Shown in pieces: positions 1 to 9,161 of a stretch of 64,000 nt of DNA. The notes under the pieces were generated by a model. That model made no database searches. It was given only the letters and a program-made list of their open reading frames with translations, and was not told the DNA's origin. Position 1 is the first letter of the stretch, and each line of letters begins with the position of its first letter. Both the position numbers and the translations under genes were made by a program. This DNA comes from Cytobacillus oceanisediminis (GTDB taxonomy: Bacteria > Bacillota > Bacilli > Bacillales > Cytobacillaceae), in contig NZ_QGTW01000004.1 of assembly GCF_003182355.1 (NCBI RefSeq), forward strand, positions 62,001 to 126,000. The letters run 5' to 3'.

Positions 1-48
1 TTTATCTTTTTTGGTAAGCATTCTCCAGCTTCCGGCTTTAATTTTCAT
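1..48 (-). CDS. 5' end of an unidentified gene running off the window
   Basis: An ATG on the minus strand at 46-48 is preceded by an AAAGGAG ribosome binding site 8 bases upstream and opens 16 codons to the window edge (begins MKIKAGSWRM). The stretch is too short and too generic to identify. It lies downstream of, and in the same direction as, the SLH 5'-nucleotidase, but a strong terminator separates them, so it is probably a separate transcription unit. Confidence 0.55.
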   Translation of the reverse strand, partial: MKIKAGSWRMLTKKDK

Positions 49-200
49 TGAAAACACTCCTTTATTAGATATTTATCTATTTACAAAACTTGTATTTCTA
101 TTAATTACTATGTGTATACCGCCATTTTTTGTAAATGAAACAACAAAAATTTCTACAATATTTGACTTCATTTCTCGGGAAATTTCGAGCAAAATAAAAA

Positions 201-229
201 CATCCAATCCCAGCAGTCAGGATTGGATG
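201..229 (-). terminator. Terminator of the SLH 5'-nucleotidase gene
   Basis: A 10-bp perfect inverted repeat (CATCCAATCC / GGATTGGATG) with a 9-base loop lies 12 bases beyond the stop codon. Read on the minus strand it is followed by TTTTTATTTT, a typical Rho-independent terminator. Confidence 0.9.
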
Positions 230-241
230 CTATTTAGTATT

Positions 242-2326
242 TTACTGTTCAATGGAATCTAAAAACACGGATATAACTTTTGCAGCTTCCTGGCGTGTAG
301 CATGGCCTTTCGGCTGGAAGAGATCCTTGCCATAGCCTTCTACATATCCGAGCTCATAAGCGGCAGCAATTGCTTCCTGAGCTTCTTCAGTCAGTTTAGT
401 GATATCTGTAAATGGAGCTTTTGCCTTTGGTTCATAAGCAGCTTCTGTCTGCAGCTCATATGCGCGTTCAAGCATAATTGTCATTTCTGCACGTGTAATA
501 GGATGCTTAGGGTTAAATATTGTATCACTTACACCCTTTACTAAACCAAATTCATAGGCAGCAGCAATTTCCTGTTTTGTTTCTTCAGGAAGGTTAGCGA
601 TATCCGTAAAAGGAGCATCTTTTGTTGCTTTTAAATCCAAAGCTCTTACCAATAGAGAGGCAAATTGAGAGCGTGTTAATTCTGCTTTAGGAGCAAAAGT
701 TGTTTCAGATGTACCTTTTACTAGGTTTTTATAGTACAAATCTGCAATGTATTGACGAGACCATGAGTATGCCGGTACGTCCTTAAATGGAAGATATGTG
801 GCGATACGGCCTTCCTTTTTAGCATCGATCGGGCTATTTGCTTTAATATATTCAATTAATACTTCATCAAGGGCACCATATTCATTTACAAGCGGCCCTT
901 TTTCAAACATAGTGTAACCATCTCCGCCAACGGCCATAAAGTCATTTGTAGCCACAACATAAACCTTTTCAAGATCAACTGGATTACCAGCAATCTGGAG
1001 GTTTTTAACTCTTTTCCCTTTCTCAGCATTTAGGTCAATTTCAAATGTCATGCCAGATACGTGAGGGAAGGCTCCTTTAACATTAGGAAAGTCGCCTGTA
1101 CCATGTTCAAGTGCAGCCTTAATTTCAGCACCTGTAAATTTCTTTGTCACAAGGAAGTTGCCGAATGGCAGAACATCAATGACATTCTTTTTCGTAATGT
1201 CACCTGCTTCAATAGACGCACGAATTCCCCCGCCATTCGTGATGGCAGCATCAGCGTTTGAAGCCTCAAGCATGGCATCTGTTAAAAGGTTGCCAAGATT
1301 TGTTTCACCGGCACGAACGTGTTCGCGAACACCATCTAATAATGTTTTCGTTGTACCGATTTTTTCGGATAGGATCTTGTCCTGGGCTTCGCTTACTTCG
1401 TCAATTAATGCCTTCACATCGGCATCTTCTTGTGTGCCGGAAGCATCCTCTTTTGTAATCAAACGCGCTTCTTTATTGACGAGCATGCTGCCATCAAATG
1501 TTAATTCAACTACACCCAGATTTTTTGTATGCTCACCGGCACTGACAATAAGTGTGCTTTCGCCAGCTTTCTGGCCTTCAACAAGTACAGAGTGGCTGTG
1601 TCCATCAACGATTAAGTCAATTCCTGGTGCACCTTCTGCTACACGGATGGAAGTGTCTGTGCTTGATTCGTCAATTCCAAGGTGTGTTAAAGCTACAACC
1701 ATATCCACTTTTTCAGTTTCTTTCAATATTTTAACCATAGCCTTGGCTTCTTCAACAGGATCAGTGAATTCTAAACCTTCAACATTTTTTGGATTGGTTT
1801 TGTAATGCGTTTCAGGAGTAGAAAGTCCGAAGATACCAATTTTGATTCCATCTACTTCTTCAACCTTATATGGCTGTAAGAGCAGGGAGTCATCATTTTT
1901 ATTCCGTACATTGGCACTTAAAACAGGAAAGTCCATCATTTTTTGTAATGCCAATAACTGCTGATAACCGTAGTTGAAATCGTGGTTGCCAGCTGCCATG
2001 GCATCATAGCCTAGCTTATTTAAAATTTGTGTAATGCTCTCGCCTTTTTCTACCGTTGCAAACGGAGTTCCATGAAGTGTATCGCCTGCGTCAAGAAGAA
2101 GTGTATTTGCGTTTTCCTGCTGAAGTTCCTTGATTAAGGTTGCAAGCTTGGCAAAGCCCATTCCTCCATCGTCAGGCTTTACTTTAGCGTGTGAGTCATT
2201 CGTATGTAATATCGTGATTGTTTTAGTACCTGTTTCAGCTGCAGTAGCCGGCTGGATTCCTGCAAGGCTGGCCAGAATTAATATAGCTGAGAACAAGACT
2301 AGGAAACTCTTTTTCACACTCACCAT
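242..2326 (-). CDS. Secreted 5'-nucleotidase with three S-layer homology domains
   Basis: This is a 694-residue cell-surface phosphoesterase that should dephosphorylate extracellular nucleotides. An N-terminal signal peptide (about residues 1-30, ending ATAAE) leads into a metallophosphatase domain with the motifs HTNDSHAKV (41), DAGDTLHG, GNHDFNYG, THLGID and GHSHS that bind the two metals. The 5'-nucleotidase C-terminal domain follows, with TNGGGIRAS near residue 365. From about residue 510 there are three SLH domains, which usually bind pyruvylated wall polysaccharide. The start is supported by GAGGAGG 8 bases upstream. The gene lies next to secA2 and slaP on the same strand, so export by the accessory Sec route is plausible but inferred. 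The exact nucleotide substrate cannot be told from sequence. Confidence 0.93.
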   Translation of the reverse strand: MVSVKKSFLVLFSAILILASLAGIQPATAAETGTKTITILHTNDSHAKVKPDDGGMGFAKLATLIKELQQENANTLLLDAGDTLHGTPFATVEKGESITQILNKLGYDAMAAGNHDFNYGYQQLLALQKMMDFPVLSANVRNKNDDSLLLQPYKVEEVDGIKIGIFGLSTPETHYKTNPKNVEGLEFTDPVEEAKAMVKILKETEKVDMVVALTHLGIDESSTDTSIRVAEGAPGIDLIVDGHSHSVLVEGQKAGESTLIVSAGEHTKNLGVVELTFDGSMLVNKEARLITKEDASGTQEDADVKALIDEVSEAQDKILSEKIGTTKTLLDGVREHVRAGETNLGNLLTDAMLEASNADAAITNGGGIRASIEAGDITKKNVIDVLPFGNFLVTKKFTGAEIKAALEHGTGDFPNVKGAFPHVSGMTFEIDLNAEKGKRVKNLQIAGNPVDLEKVYVVATNDFMAVGGDGYTMFEKGPLVNEYGALDEVLIEYIKANSPIDAKKEGRIATYLPFKDVPAYSWSRQYIADLYYKNLVKGTSETTFAPKAELTRSQFASLLVRALDLKATKDAPFTDIANLPEETKQEIAAAYEFGLVKGVSDTIFNPKHPITRAEMTIMLERAYELQTEAAYEPKAKAPFTDITKLTEEAQEAIAAAYELGYVEGYGKDLFQPKGHATRQEAAKVISVFLDSIEQ

Positions 2327-2506
2327 AATTATTCCTCCTCTAAAATTTACTCGATTCTATTATAATACAAATTTCGCCAATAGTTTTCTAAATTGGGAAT
2401 TTTTTAAAAAAACATCGGCGTTTTGAGGGGTATTTCGATATAAACGACAGCCTAAAGATAATGAGGGTAAGCAAAACTAAATAAGAAAAAAGCTTATAGA
2501 TTAATA

Positions 2507-2540
2507 AAAGCCAGATCTTCATTTGGAAGAACTGGCTTTT
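2507..2540 (-). terminator. Terminator after slaP
   Basis: An inverted repeat AAAGCCAG-TCTTC / GAAG-CTGGCTTT around a short loop lies 13 bases past the slaP stop. It is followed on the minus strand by TTTTATTAA, and it separates secA2-slaP from the 5'-nucleotidase gene. Confidence 0.85.
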
Positions 2541-2552
2541 GTTGTTTTTCTA

Positions 2553-3440
2553 TTAGTTATTAACGATCTGAATAGACCACGATGATAGATCAATTTCTTC
2601 TTTTTTAACAAAGGAAGAAGGGAAGATAAAGGTCCACGGTTTGGACGTATTTGCTTTCACGACAAAATCCTCCAGGTTAAATGCTCCTTCTGCTATGATT
2701 TCTTCAGAAGCATCCTTAACTGCTATCGGGATTTGCTGCAAATGCATATCCTGTTTTGTGCCATTGCGGATCATTAGTGTAACAGATAGATTTTCTCCAG
2801 GGTTATGGCTGATCTTAATCCCCATGAAATTGACTTCGCCATCTTTTGGCTTTCCAGCAGAAGCGACCAATTTCTTTAATCCTTCTTTTTCTTCTGCTGA
2901 AAGAGCTTTCTCCCAGCTTTCATGAAGATCAAGGGAATGCGGCTTCGCCAGTTCAAATGCCAATGTCCAGTTGCTTTCCTTAAAGATTTCCTGCTTCATG
3001 GTGTTAGCCGGGAATCGGAACACCCATGGCATACTGCTTTCTGCAGGAACTTCGCCAAGCTCGCTTAAGTTAAAGGATTGTCTGGCTATAAGGTTCTGTT
3101 CCTCATCTAAAAGGAGCAGGGTTGTTTCTCCAAAAGACACTTTTTTCTGCAAGCTGTTGCGCACAAATGCAGTCACTTCAATGCCATTTGGTGTGTTAGC
3201 CAAGTCCACTCCGGCTATTGAAATCTGATTAGGCTGCAAAGGATTCAGCTCATTGTGCAGGAAGCGAAAAACGTATTGCTGCTCAGCAGGCAGGTTCCAG
3301 TTTGGGTGAATAAAAAGAGCCGTTTCCACTTCTTTCTCTTCTGAAGACTCCTTCACATCCAGTATCTCTTTGGCTTCTATTGTATTATCGTTACCGCTTT
3401 TTTTAATATCCTTATTTTTTTTACGAAATATTGAAAGCAT
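2553..3440 (-). CDS. slaP: Accessory Sec system S-layer assembly protein SlaP
   Basis: This 295-residue cytoplasmic protein has no signal peptide and a basic N-terminus (starts MLSIFRKKNKD). It contains two copies of one domain (about 65-160 and 195-293). Each copy has a beta-rich core and ends in a similar pattern (PWVFRFP at about 145, PWTFIFP at about 272), which is the SLAP duplication typical of SlaP. In Bacillus anthracis, SlaP works with SecA2 to export S-layer proteins. The gene starts 14 bases after secA2 ends and has its own AAGGGAG site, so the two form an operon. The assignment rests on the internal duplication and the secA2 linkage. The likely clients here are the SLH proteins of the window, which is inference. 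Confidence 0.88.
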   Translation of the reverse strand: MLSIFRKKNKDIKKSGNDNTIEAKEILDVKESSEEKEVETALFIHPNWNLPAEQQYVFRFLHNELNPLQPNQISIAGVDLANTPNGIEVTAFVRNSLQKKVSFGETTLLLLDEEQNLIARQSFNLSELGEVPAESSMPWVFRFPANTMKQEIFKESNWTLAFELAKPHSLDLHESWEKALSAEEKEGLKKLVASAGKPKDGEVNFMGIKISHNPGENLSVTLMIRNGTKQDMHLQQIPIAVKDASEEIIAEGAFNLEDFVVKANTSKPWTFIFPSSFVKKEEIDLSSWSIQIVNN

Positions 3441-3454
3441 GAAATAAAACTCCC

Positions 3455-5809
3455 TTATTGCCGATTTCTTAAAAAGCTTACAGCTCCCATTGCGATTTCC
3501 TTCTCAATCTTCTCATACGTAAGGGTGAAAAGTTCGAGTCCATCGTTTTGGTATAATCTCATAGGATCTTCCTGCTGATAGGAGCGCAAGCCGATTCCTT
3601 CTTTTAAACGTGTCATGGCTTCAATATGCTGAATCCAGTTGTAATCAAGAATTGACGTCATAATATGCTTGATGTTTGCTGTGAACTCTGGTTCATTTAT
3701 TTGAGATTGCTCGAGAATGTACGATGTATAGTTGTCGACAGGCTGCTTTAATGCCTGGTGGACCTCTTCAATATCCAAAATCGGATCAGGGAAGCGGTAT
3801 TCCTGATTTACAAGAATTTCATCCAAATTCTTTGATAATTGATTAATTGCCCAGTCTTCAGGTAAAACACCTTCCTGGCACGCCTGCTTAATTTCTGCTT
3901 GAACAGTGCTTTCGACTACAGAAACTAACAGCTGATCCAAATCTTGATTTTCAATGATTCTATTACGCAATGTATAAATGATATTTCTTTGTTCGTTGAT
4001 GACATCATCCAGTTTCAGGTTATACTCCCTCATGGAATAATTGGCCCCTTCAACAATTCTCTGGACGCGATCCACAAATTCATGGATATTCTTATTCTTA
4101 ACTAAACCATCCTCTGAAACAGAAAGGTTTTTGTTTAACTTTTCCAGTTCATCCTTGGCAAACCTTCTGAACATATCATCTTCAAGCGAAATGAAAAACT
4201 GTGTGGAACCAGGATCGCCCTGGCGGCCAGAACGTCCTTTAAGCTGGTCATCAATTCTCCGGCTTTCATGGCGTTCTGTCCCAATGACATGCAAGCCTCC
4301 TAAAGCATGTACACCCTCTCCAAGAAGAATATCCGTTCCACGGCCAGCCATATTGGTTGCAATCGTAATTTGCCCTTTTTGGCCTGCCAATGAAATTAAT
4401 CTCACTTCTTGTTCAACACTTTTTGCGTTAAGCAACTCGAATGTTAATCCTGTGTTCTTCAGATATTTAGCGACTTCCTCTGATTGTAGAATGGAGGTGG
4501 TTCCAATTAACACAGGCTGTCCCGTGCTGTGCCTTTCCTGTACTTCCTTCGTAACCGCTTCATACTTATCCTTAATCGTTTTGTACACTCTGTCAGGAGC
4601 GTCTAATCTGATTTTCGGGCGGTTCGTTGGCACTTGAACTACTTGCATTCCATACACTTGCTCAAATTCTTTTTCAGACGTTTTGGCAGTACCTGTCATA
4701 CCAGACAAGAAAGGGTACATTCTAAAATAGTTCTGGATGGTAATCGAGGCCTGTGTTTTGTTTTCTTCTGTTACTTGCAGTCCTTCTTTTGCCTCGATTG
4801 CCTGGTGCAGGCCATCACTTAATGTTCTTCCTTCCATGATGCGGCCGGTGAACATGTCGACAAGCATGATTTTGCCGTCTTTGATGATGTAGTCCACATC
4901 CTTTTTGAACAGGACATAAGCTCTGACCGCTTGGATGACATAGTGATAAAGAGTTTGATGCTCCAAATCGTACAAATTGTCAACGCCAAAAGCCATTTCG
5001 ACTTTTTCGATTCCTTCATCCGTTAAGCTGGTTGCTTTTGTTTCTTCATCTAATATGTAGTCGATATCCTGTTCGAAACGCGTGGCTAATTTTGCAGCGA
5101 TATAACGCAGTTCTGGTCCGGACTTCATTTTTCCGGCGATGATCAAAGGGGTTTTTGCCTCATCAATTAAAACACTGTCTACTTCATCAATAATCGCAAA
5201 GTGATATGGACGCTGAACTCTTTCTTCAGGACTGCCAACCATATTGTCACGGAGGTAGTCAAAACCAAACTCAGTACCTACGCCATATGTAATATCTGCT
5301 TTATAAGCGATTTTCTTTTCTAAAGGGTTCATTAATGGAAGGTTTAAGCCGACAGTCAGGCCAAGAAATTCATGGACTTGCCCAATGATTTCTCTATCCC
5401 GCTTAGCAAGATAGTCATTGACGGTTATGACATGGACGCCTTTGCCTTCCAGAGCTCTTAGGTAACTTGGGAGAGAAGCGACTAGTGTTTTTCCTTCTCC
5501 TGTTGCCATTTCGGCAATATTGCCATCTGCCAGTGCAAGGCCGCCCACCAGCTGAACGTCAAAGTGGCGCATCCCCAAAACCCTCTTGGATGCTTCCCTG
5601 ACAGTAGCGAATGCCTCGATTTTAATCTCTTCTATTGTGCTGCCATTCTGCAGCTTTTCCATAAATTCAGCTGTTTTTTTCTTTAACTGTTCATCCGTTA
5701 GGCTGCTGACTTGATCTTCTATTTGATTAATTTTTTCAACTGTTTTAAAGTAGCTCTTTAACCGGCGCTCATTAATATCGCCGAAAGCTTTCTTGAGGTA
5801 AGTTAACAT
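3455..5809 (-). CDS. secA2: Accessory preprotein translocase ATPase SecA2
   Basis: This is a 784-residue SecA-family motor that would push a subset of secreted proteins through SecYEG. It has Walker A MATGEGKTLVA (about 101), Walker B DEVDSVLIDEAKTPL, the motif [15 protein letters not shown] and the helicase signature [10 protein letters not shown]. It is shorter than the housekeeping SecA at 47978 (837 residues) and lacks the C-terminal zinc-binding SEC-C tail, as expected for SecA2. The start follows AAGGGAG. It is the first gene of secA2-slaP, upstream of an SLH protein. A second full secA in the window supports the SecA2 call. Confidence 0.95.
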   Translation of the reverse strand: MLTYLKKAFGDINERRLKSYFKTVEKINQIEDQVSSLTDEQLKKKTAEFMEKLQNGSTIEEIKIEAFATVREASKRVLGMRHFDVQLVGGLALADGNIAEMATGEGKTLVASLPSYLRALEGKGVHVITVNDYLAKRDREIIGQVHEFLGLTVGLNLPLMNPLEKKIAYKADITYGVGTEFGFDYLRDNMVGSPEERVQRPYHFAIIDEVDSVLIDEAKTPLIIAGKMKSGPELRYIAAKLATRFEQDIDYILDEETKATSLTDEGIEKVEMAFGVDNLYDLEHQTLYHYVIQAVRAYVLFKKDVDYIIKDGKIMLVDMFTGRIMEGRTLSDGLHQAIEAKEGLQVTEENKTQASITIQNYFRMYPFLSGMTGTAKTSEKEFEQVYGMQVVQVPTNRPKIRLDAPDRVYKTIKDKYEAVTKEVQERHSTGQPVLIGTTSILQSEEVAKYLKNTGLTFELLNAKSVEQEVRLISLAGQKGQITIATNMAGRGTDILLGEGVHALGGLHVIGTERHESRRIDDQLKGRSGRQGDPGSTQFFISLEDDMFRRFAKDELEKLNKNLSVSEDGLVKNKNIHEFVDRVQRIVEGANYSMREYNLKLDDVINEQRNIIYTLRNRIIENQDLDQLLVSVVESTVQAEIKQACQEGVLPEDWAINQLSKNLDEILVNQEYRFPDPILDIEEVHQALKQPVDNYTSYILEQSQINEPEFTANIKHIMTSILDYNWIQHIEAMTRLKEGIGLRSYQQEDPMRLYQNDGLELFTLTYEKIEKEIAMGAVSFLRNRQ

Positions 5810-6150
5810 AGCGGATGCTCCCTTAATGTATATCTTATTATCTATAATTATCTATCATTTAAATATCTTACCAAATACGACAAAGAATTACTATAAAGTT
5901 AAAAAACTAGCAAAATTATGCAACTTTTTTACTGGGTTTCCCGTCTAACAAATATGGATAAATAAAAAGGGAGGATATATGTCTATTTCTTTTCAAAAAT
6001 ATTAATTTGTACAAAATACATTTTCTTATTTTTAGTAAGGTGATATAATCATATCGGTTGTACTGGAAGCCCAGTAATACACTAGAGGTTGCTGAAATTA
6101 ACATTTTAAAATAATACGGAATGGTTATGCTACATTTGAGGAGGTATTTC
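5810..6150. other. AT-rich intergenic region between divergent secA2 and tagO
   Basis: About 340 bases with no convincing coding sequence. It should carry divergent promoters. Only one on the plus strand (6021-6049) could be proposed. No riboswitch or terminator was recognised. Confidence 0.6.
6021..6049 (+). promoter_or_regulatory. Candidate sigma-A promoter of tagO
   Basis: A perfect TATAAT at 6044-6049 is preceded by TGA, giving an extended -10. The -35 (TTTTCT at 6021, 17-base spacer) is weak. It lies about 100 bases upstream of the tagO start. Confidence 0.5.
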
Positions 6151-7218
6151 ATGGTTTATGTAACCTTAGCTCTTTGTTTTATTGCTTCGGTACTTTTAAC
6201 GCCATTAGTCAAAAAATTTGCCATTGCCATTGGTGCGACAGATAAGCCGAACCAAAGGAAAGTTCACCAAAAAATCATGCCGCGTTTAGGCGGTTTAGCA
6301 ATATATATAAGCTTCATTATCGGTGTGTTCATTATGAGACCCGGGGACGAGAATTTCATTCCCATTATTATTGGCAGTTTGATTATAATTATTACAGGTG
6401 TTTTAGACGATATGTTAGAACTATCTGCCAAAATCAAACTGTTCGGCCAGCTGGCTGCGGCTCTTGTGGTCGTTTTAAGCGGAGTGCAAATGGAGTTCAT
6501 CAAAATGCCATTTGGCGGTACGCTGGAGTTCGGCTACTTTAGTATTCCGCTTACGATCCTTTGGATTGTGGGGATTACAAATGCGATTAACCTGATTGAC
6601 GGCCTTGATGGCCTTGCAGCAGGAGTATCATCTATTGCATTAATTACAATCTCCGGAATGGCCATGCTGCAAGGGAATGTTTTCGTTTTAACAATCGGTC
6701 TTCTCTTATTGGGAAGCACCCTTGGTTTCCTTGTTTATAACTTCCATCCAGCGAAAATATTTATGGGTGATACAGGTGCGCTGTTTTTAGGCTTTATGAT
6801 TTCAGTGCTCGCGCTGCTCGGGTTTAAAAACATTACCTTCTTGTCACTTGTTATCCCGGTTATTATCCTGGGTGTTCCAATTTCTGATACATTCTTTGCG
6901 ATTATCAGAAGGTTCGTCAACAAGCAGCCTTTATCCGCACCGGATAAATCCCATCTCCATCACTGCTTGCTGCGCTTAGGCTACTCGCATCGCCAAACAG
7001 TCCTTATCATTTATTGCGTAGCAGGATTATTTGGACTAGCAGCAGTTATCTTCTCGCAGTCTACGGTATGGGGAGCCTTGCTGGTTGTTGGTGTAATCTT
7101 AATTGCCATCGAAATCTTTGCAGAAAAAATTGGACTTGTAGGACATGACTACAAGCCACTGCTTAAAATGCTCAGTGGATCAAATGTAAAAAGTGGAGCA
7201 AACGTAAAAAACCGATAA
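6151..7218 (+). CDS. tagO: Undecaprenyl-phosphate GlcNAc-1-phosphate transferase TagO
   Basis: This integral membrane enzyme moves GlcNAc-1-phosphate from UDP-GlcNAc to undecaprenyl phosphate, the first step of wall teichoic acid and related secondary wall polymers. The 355-residue protein has about ten hydrophobic segments and the MraY/WecA family motifs: the DDMLELSAK Asp pair, NAINLIDGLDGLA, GDTGALFLGF and the C-terminal His cluster SHLHHCLLRLG. The ATG at 6151 is chosen because AGGAGG lies 7 bases upstream; an in-frame ATG at 6121 lacks a site. Nearby LCP and SLH genes fit a role in making the wall polymer that anchors surface proteins. Confidence 0.95.
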   Translation: MVYVTLALCFIASVLLTPLVKKFAIAIGATDKPNQRKVHQKIMPRLGGLAIYISFIIGVFIMRPGDENFIPIIIGSLIIIITGVLDDMLELSAKIKLFGQLAAALVVVLSGVQMEFIKMPFGGTLEFGYFSIPLTILWIVGITNAINLIDGLDGLAAGVSSIALITISGMAMLQGNVFVLTIGLLLLGSTLGFLVYNFHPAKIFMGDTGALFLGFMISVLALLGFKNITFLSLVIPVIILGVPISDTFFAIIRRFVNKQPLSAPDKSHLHHCLLRLGYSHRQTVLIIYCVAGLFGLAAVIFSQSTVWGALLVVGVILIAIEIFAEKIGLVGHDYKPLLKMLSGSNVKSGANVKNR

Positions 7219-7227
7219 TACCTTCTT

Positions 7228-7255
7228 GCCGCAATCTTTGGATTGCGGCTTTTTA
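7228..7255 (+). terminator. tagO terminator
   Basis: GCCGCAATC / GATTGCGGC stem with a 4-base loop followed by TTTTTAT, ten bases after the stop codon. Confidence 0.9.
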
Positions 7256-7297
7256 TGCGTTTTTAGTGTGCCTAGCTCTTTAATAAAACATACATAA

Positions 7298-7319
7298 AAG
7301 GACTCTTTAATGAGTCCTT
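7298..7319 (-). terminator. Terminator of the broken lipoprotein gene
   Basis: AAGGACTC / GAGTCCTT stem with a 6-base loop. On the minus strand it is followed by TTATG. It lies directly beyond the stop at 7325. Confidence 0.7.
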
Positions 7320-7324
7320 ATCAC

Positions 7325-7848
7325 TTATTCGTATTCCCATTTTAAACCATGTATTTTCCATCCATCATCCGTATAAATTAAAGATATCAATTCCTTATGC
7401 TGTGCATATAACCCATCACCTAAAGAATTAATCACTTTAATCTCTTTTGCACTAAGTTGTTTTACTTCAGTTTCATCAGTAAATAAATCTTGAAAATTAC
7501 GTTCCTTCCATAAATTCCGAACCAGGAAAAGCAAGAATCCATTCACCATTTTCCTGTTTTATATTTTCGCCGTTTAAAATATTCTCTTCTATATAATCGG
7601 GCGTGAAATACTTTTTAAAATAAATATGAACTTCCTCTGTTGTATAAGGACCTCCTTCATAAAAAGTGCTATCATGCTTGCTTGCAGCAGATAATAACGT
7701 ATTAATTTCTTCTATATTGATCTGCCGAAGATCACTTTCATCTTCTGAACCCTTAACTGGATCACTTGAATGTGTTGCTCCACATCCCGATGTAAACAGC
7801 AGCAATAAGTGACAAACCGACTGCAGAGAAAAGCTTGAGGCTCTTCAT
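7325..7848 (-). pseudogene. Frameshifted lipoprotein gene (three reading frames)
   Basis: No single frame spans this gene, but three consecutive minus-strand frames join into one sensible lipoprotein of about 170 residues. Frame 1 (from ATG at 7848, after a GGCGGG site) gives the signal-peptide start MKSLKLFSAVGLS. Near 7807 the frame must change to give LLLFTSGCGATHSS, a lipobox with Cys. Near 7500, after FPGSEFMEG, it must change again to give ERNFQDLFTDETEVKQ through the end (GLKWEYE) at 7325. Two separate shifts suggest a decayed gene, although sequencing errors are possible. The domain is not recognised. The upstream side abuts a dispersed repeat. Confidence 0.7.
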
Positions 7849-7930
7849 TTTAATCCCGCCTTTTAATTTTTTTGATTGGCTCTTTTCGTTAATTTTATTG
7901 CTTTTTGATGGTACACCTAGTATAACCAAC

Positions 7931-8058
7931 TGAGTTGATTGTAGCGGAGGGTACCTTGACTCCAGCAGGAAGAGAGGGAAGTGGGAGAACCCACAGGCGA
8001 AGCCTAGGAGGCTCTCATTCTTCTCCGTGGAAAGCAAGTATCCGGAGCGAAAATCAAC
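7931..8058. repeat. Dispersed Bacillaceae-type repeat with GTTGATT/AATCAAC ends
   Basis: The element starts ACTGAGTTGATTG(T)AGCGGAGG and ends GGAGCGAAAATCAAC. The ends are inverted (GTTGATT at 7934-7940, AATCAAC at 8052-8058). A second copy with the same ends and a similar GC-rich, palindromic interior (GACTCC..., AGGAGGCTC) lies at 50615-50736. I have seen related intergenic repeats in many Bacillus genomes; function is unknown. It carries no gene. Confidence 0.75.
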
Positions 8059-8269
8059 GGGCAGGGTTCATAAGCAAAAACAGTTATGAGAAAAGTGCCT
8101 TTAGAAAAAATCGTTTGATTACATACATAAAGATGTCTGAAGCTCAAGTTACACCATTTTCGCCTATTTTAGTAAAAATTTACCTGATTAAAAATGGAAA
8201 GTTTAGCTACTTATTTTGGGGCCAATTTTATATAATTGTTTCAAAATTATACTTTCCAAGGAGAATGAG

Positions 8270-9118
8270 ATGAGAAAATTTAGAATTGGTATTGGCCTCC
8301 TGCTGCTGTCTTTAGTTTGGTTTAGTGGTATGCAAAATACGTCTGCTGCTTCAACAAACATTATGGTCCTTCTAGATGGAGAACCACTTGAATTTGATCA
8401 GCCGCCAGTGATCAAAAGCGGAAGGACTCTTGTTCCATTTCGGAAAATTTTTGAGGAATTAGGTGCCGATGTATCTTATGATTCAAAAACAAAAACGGTT
8501 GCGGCTGTCAGAGCTGATAAAGTGATCAAATTGAAAATTGGAAGTGTATACACCACTGTAAATGGCAAAACGGTAAAAATTGATGTTCCGGCCCAGATTA
8601 TTAACAGCAGGACAATGGTACCTCTTCGGTTCGTGTCAGAGTCAATAGGTGCAAAGGTTAGCTGGGACAATTATGAAAAAATAGTTGAAATTGAAACAGT
8701 GGCTATGATTGTGGACCAATACTTCCAATCTTATAATAACGGAAGCTACTCACTTGAAATCTCGGCGGAAGAATTTTTTAATCGGATAGAAAACCTTGGG
8801 CTTGATCAGGAAGTGGTTAATGTCTCGCTTTATAATAGCTATCTGGATGCTGGTAAACAGTTTATCACTTCAGAGAATTTTTCAGTCAGAATGATTGAGG
8901 ATGAAGAGTATGGGGTCTATATGACCACCTTTGGAGAAATGATTGATGATAATGGCAATACCTTAATAAATGGCGACTTTTATGTAGAGGTTTATGATCT
9001 GGCAACAGATGAAGTGGTATTGAACGAGATAGGAGAGCTGGATCATCTCCTCTACAACCAATCTGTTTATTATACGACTCTAATGGGTTTAAAGGATCTT
9101 GGTATTATAGAAGATTAA
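8270..9118 (+). CDS. Secreted protein with copper amine oxidase-like N-terminal (stalk) domain
   Basis: This is a 282-residue exported protein. The signal peptide spans about residues 1-27 (ends NTSAAS). Residues about 30-145 hold the copper amine oxidase N-terminal domain type, seen as two related repeats, RTLVPFRKIFEELGADVSYD and RTMVPLRFVSESIGAKVSWD. This is a small alpha/beta adhesive or protein-binding module, not an oxidase. The C-terminal half (150-282) is acidic and not recognised. The start at 8270 follows AAGGAG 8 bases upstream; an in-frame ATG at 8216 has no site. It converges on the SLH phosphodiester glycosidase gene and is probably a surface protein. No catalytic function can be assigned. 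Confidence 0.8.
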   Translation: MRKFRIGIGLLLLSLVWFSGMQNTSAASTNIMVLLDGEPLEFDQPPVIKSGRTLVPFRKIFEELGADVSYDSKTKTVAAVRADKVIKLKIGSVYTTVNGKTVKIDVPAQIINSRTMVPLRFVSESIGAKVSWDNYEKIVEIETVAMIVDQYFQSYNNGSYSLEISAEEFFNRIENLGLDQEVVNVSLYNSYLDAGKQFITSENFSVRMIEDEEYGVYMTTFGEMIDDNGNTLINGDFYVEVYDLATDEVVLNEIGELDHLLYNQSVYYTTLMGLKDLGIIED

Positions 9119-9124
9119 TAGAAA

Positions 9125-9160
9125 AGGAGACACAGGATATTCTGTGCCTCCATTTTTTTG
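9125..9160 (+). terminator. Terminator between convergent surface-protein genes
   Basis: GGAG-CACAG / CTGTG-CTCC stem followed by TTTTTTT, between the genes ending at 9118 (+) and 9162 (-). Confidence 0.85.
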
Positions 9161-9161
9161 C

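Noticed and set aside
11..262. 83-codon plus-strand ORF at the window start
   Set aside because: It runs through the 5'-nucleotidase terminator and the AT-rich spacer opposite a minus-strand gene start; no ribosome site.
1158..1805. 215-codon plus-strand ORF inside the 5'-nucleotidase gene
   Set aside because: Antisense shadow of a well-conserved enzyme frame, with low-complexity Ser/Val composition and no ribosome site.
7762..8037. 91-codon minus-strand ORF starting in the dispersed repeat
   Set aside because: Only its last 28 codons are meaningful (the signal peptide start of the broken lipoprotein); the rest translates the repeat.
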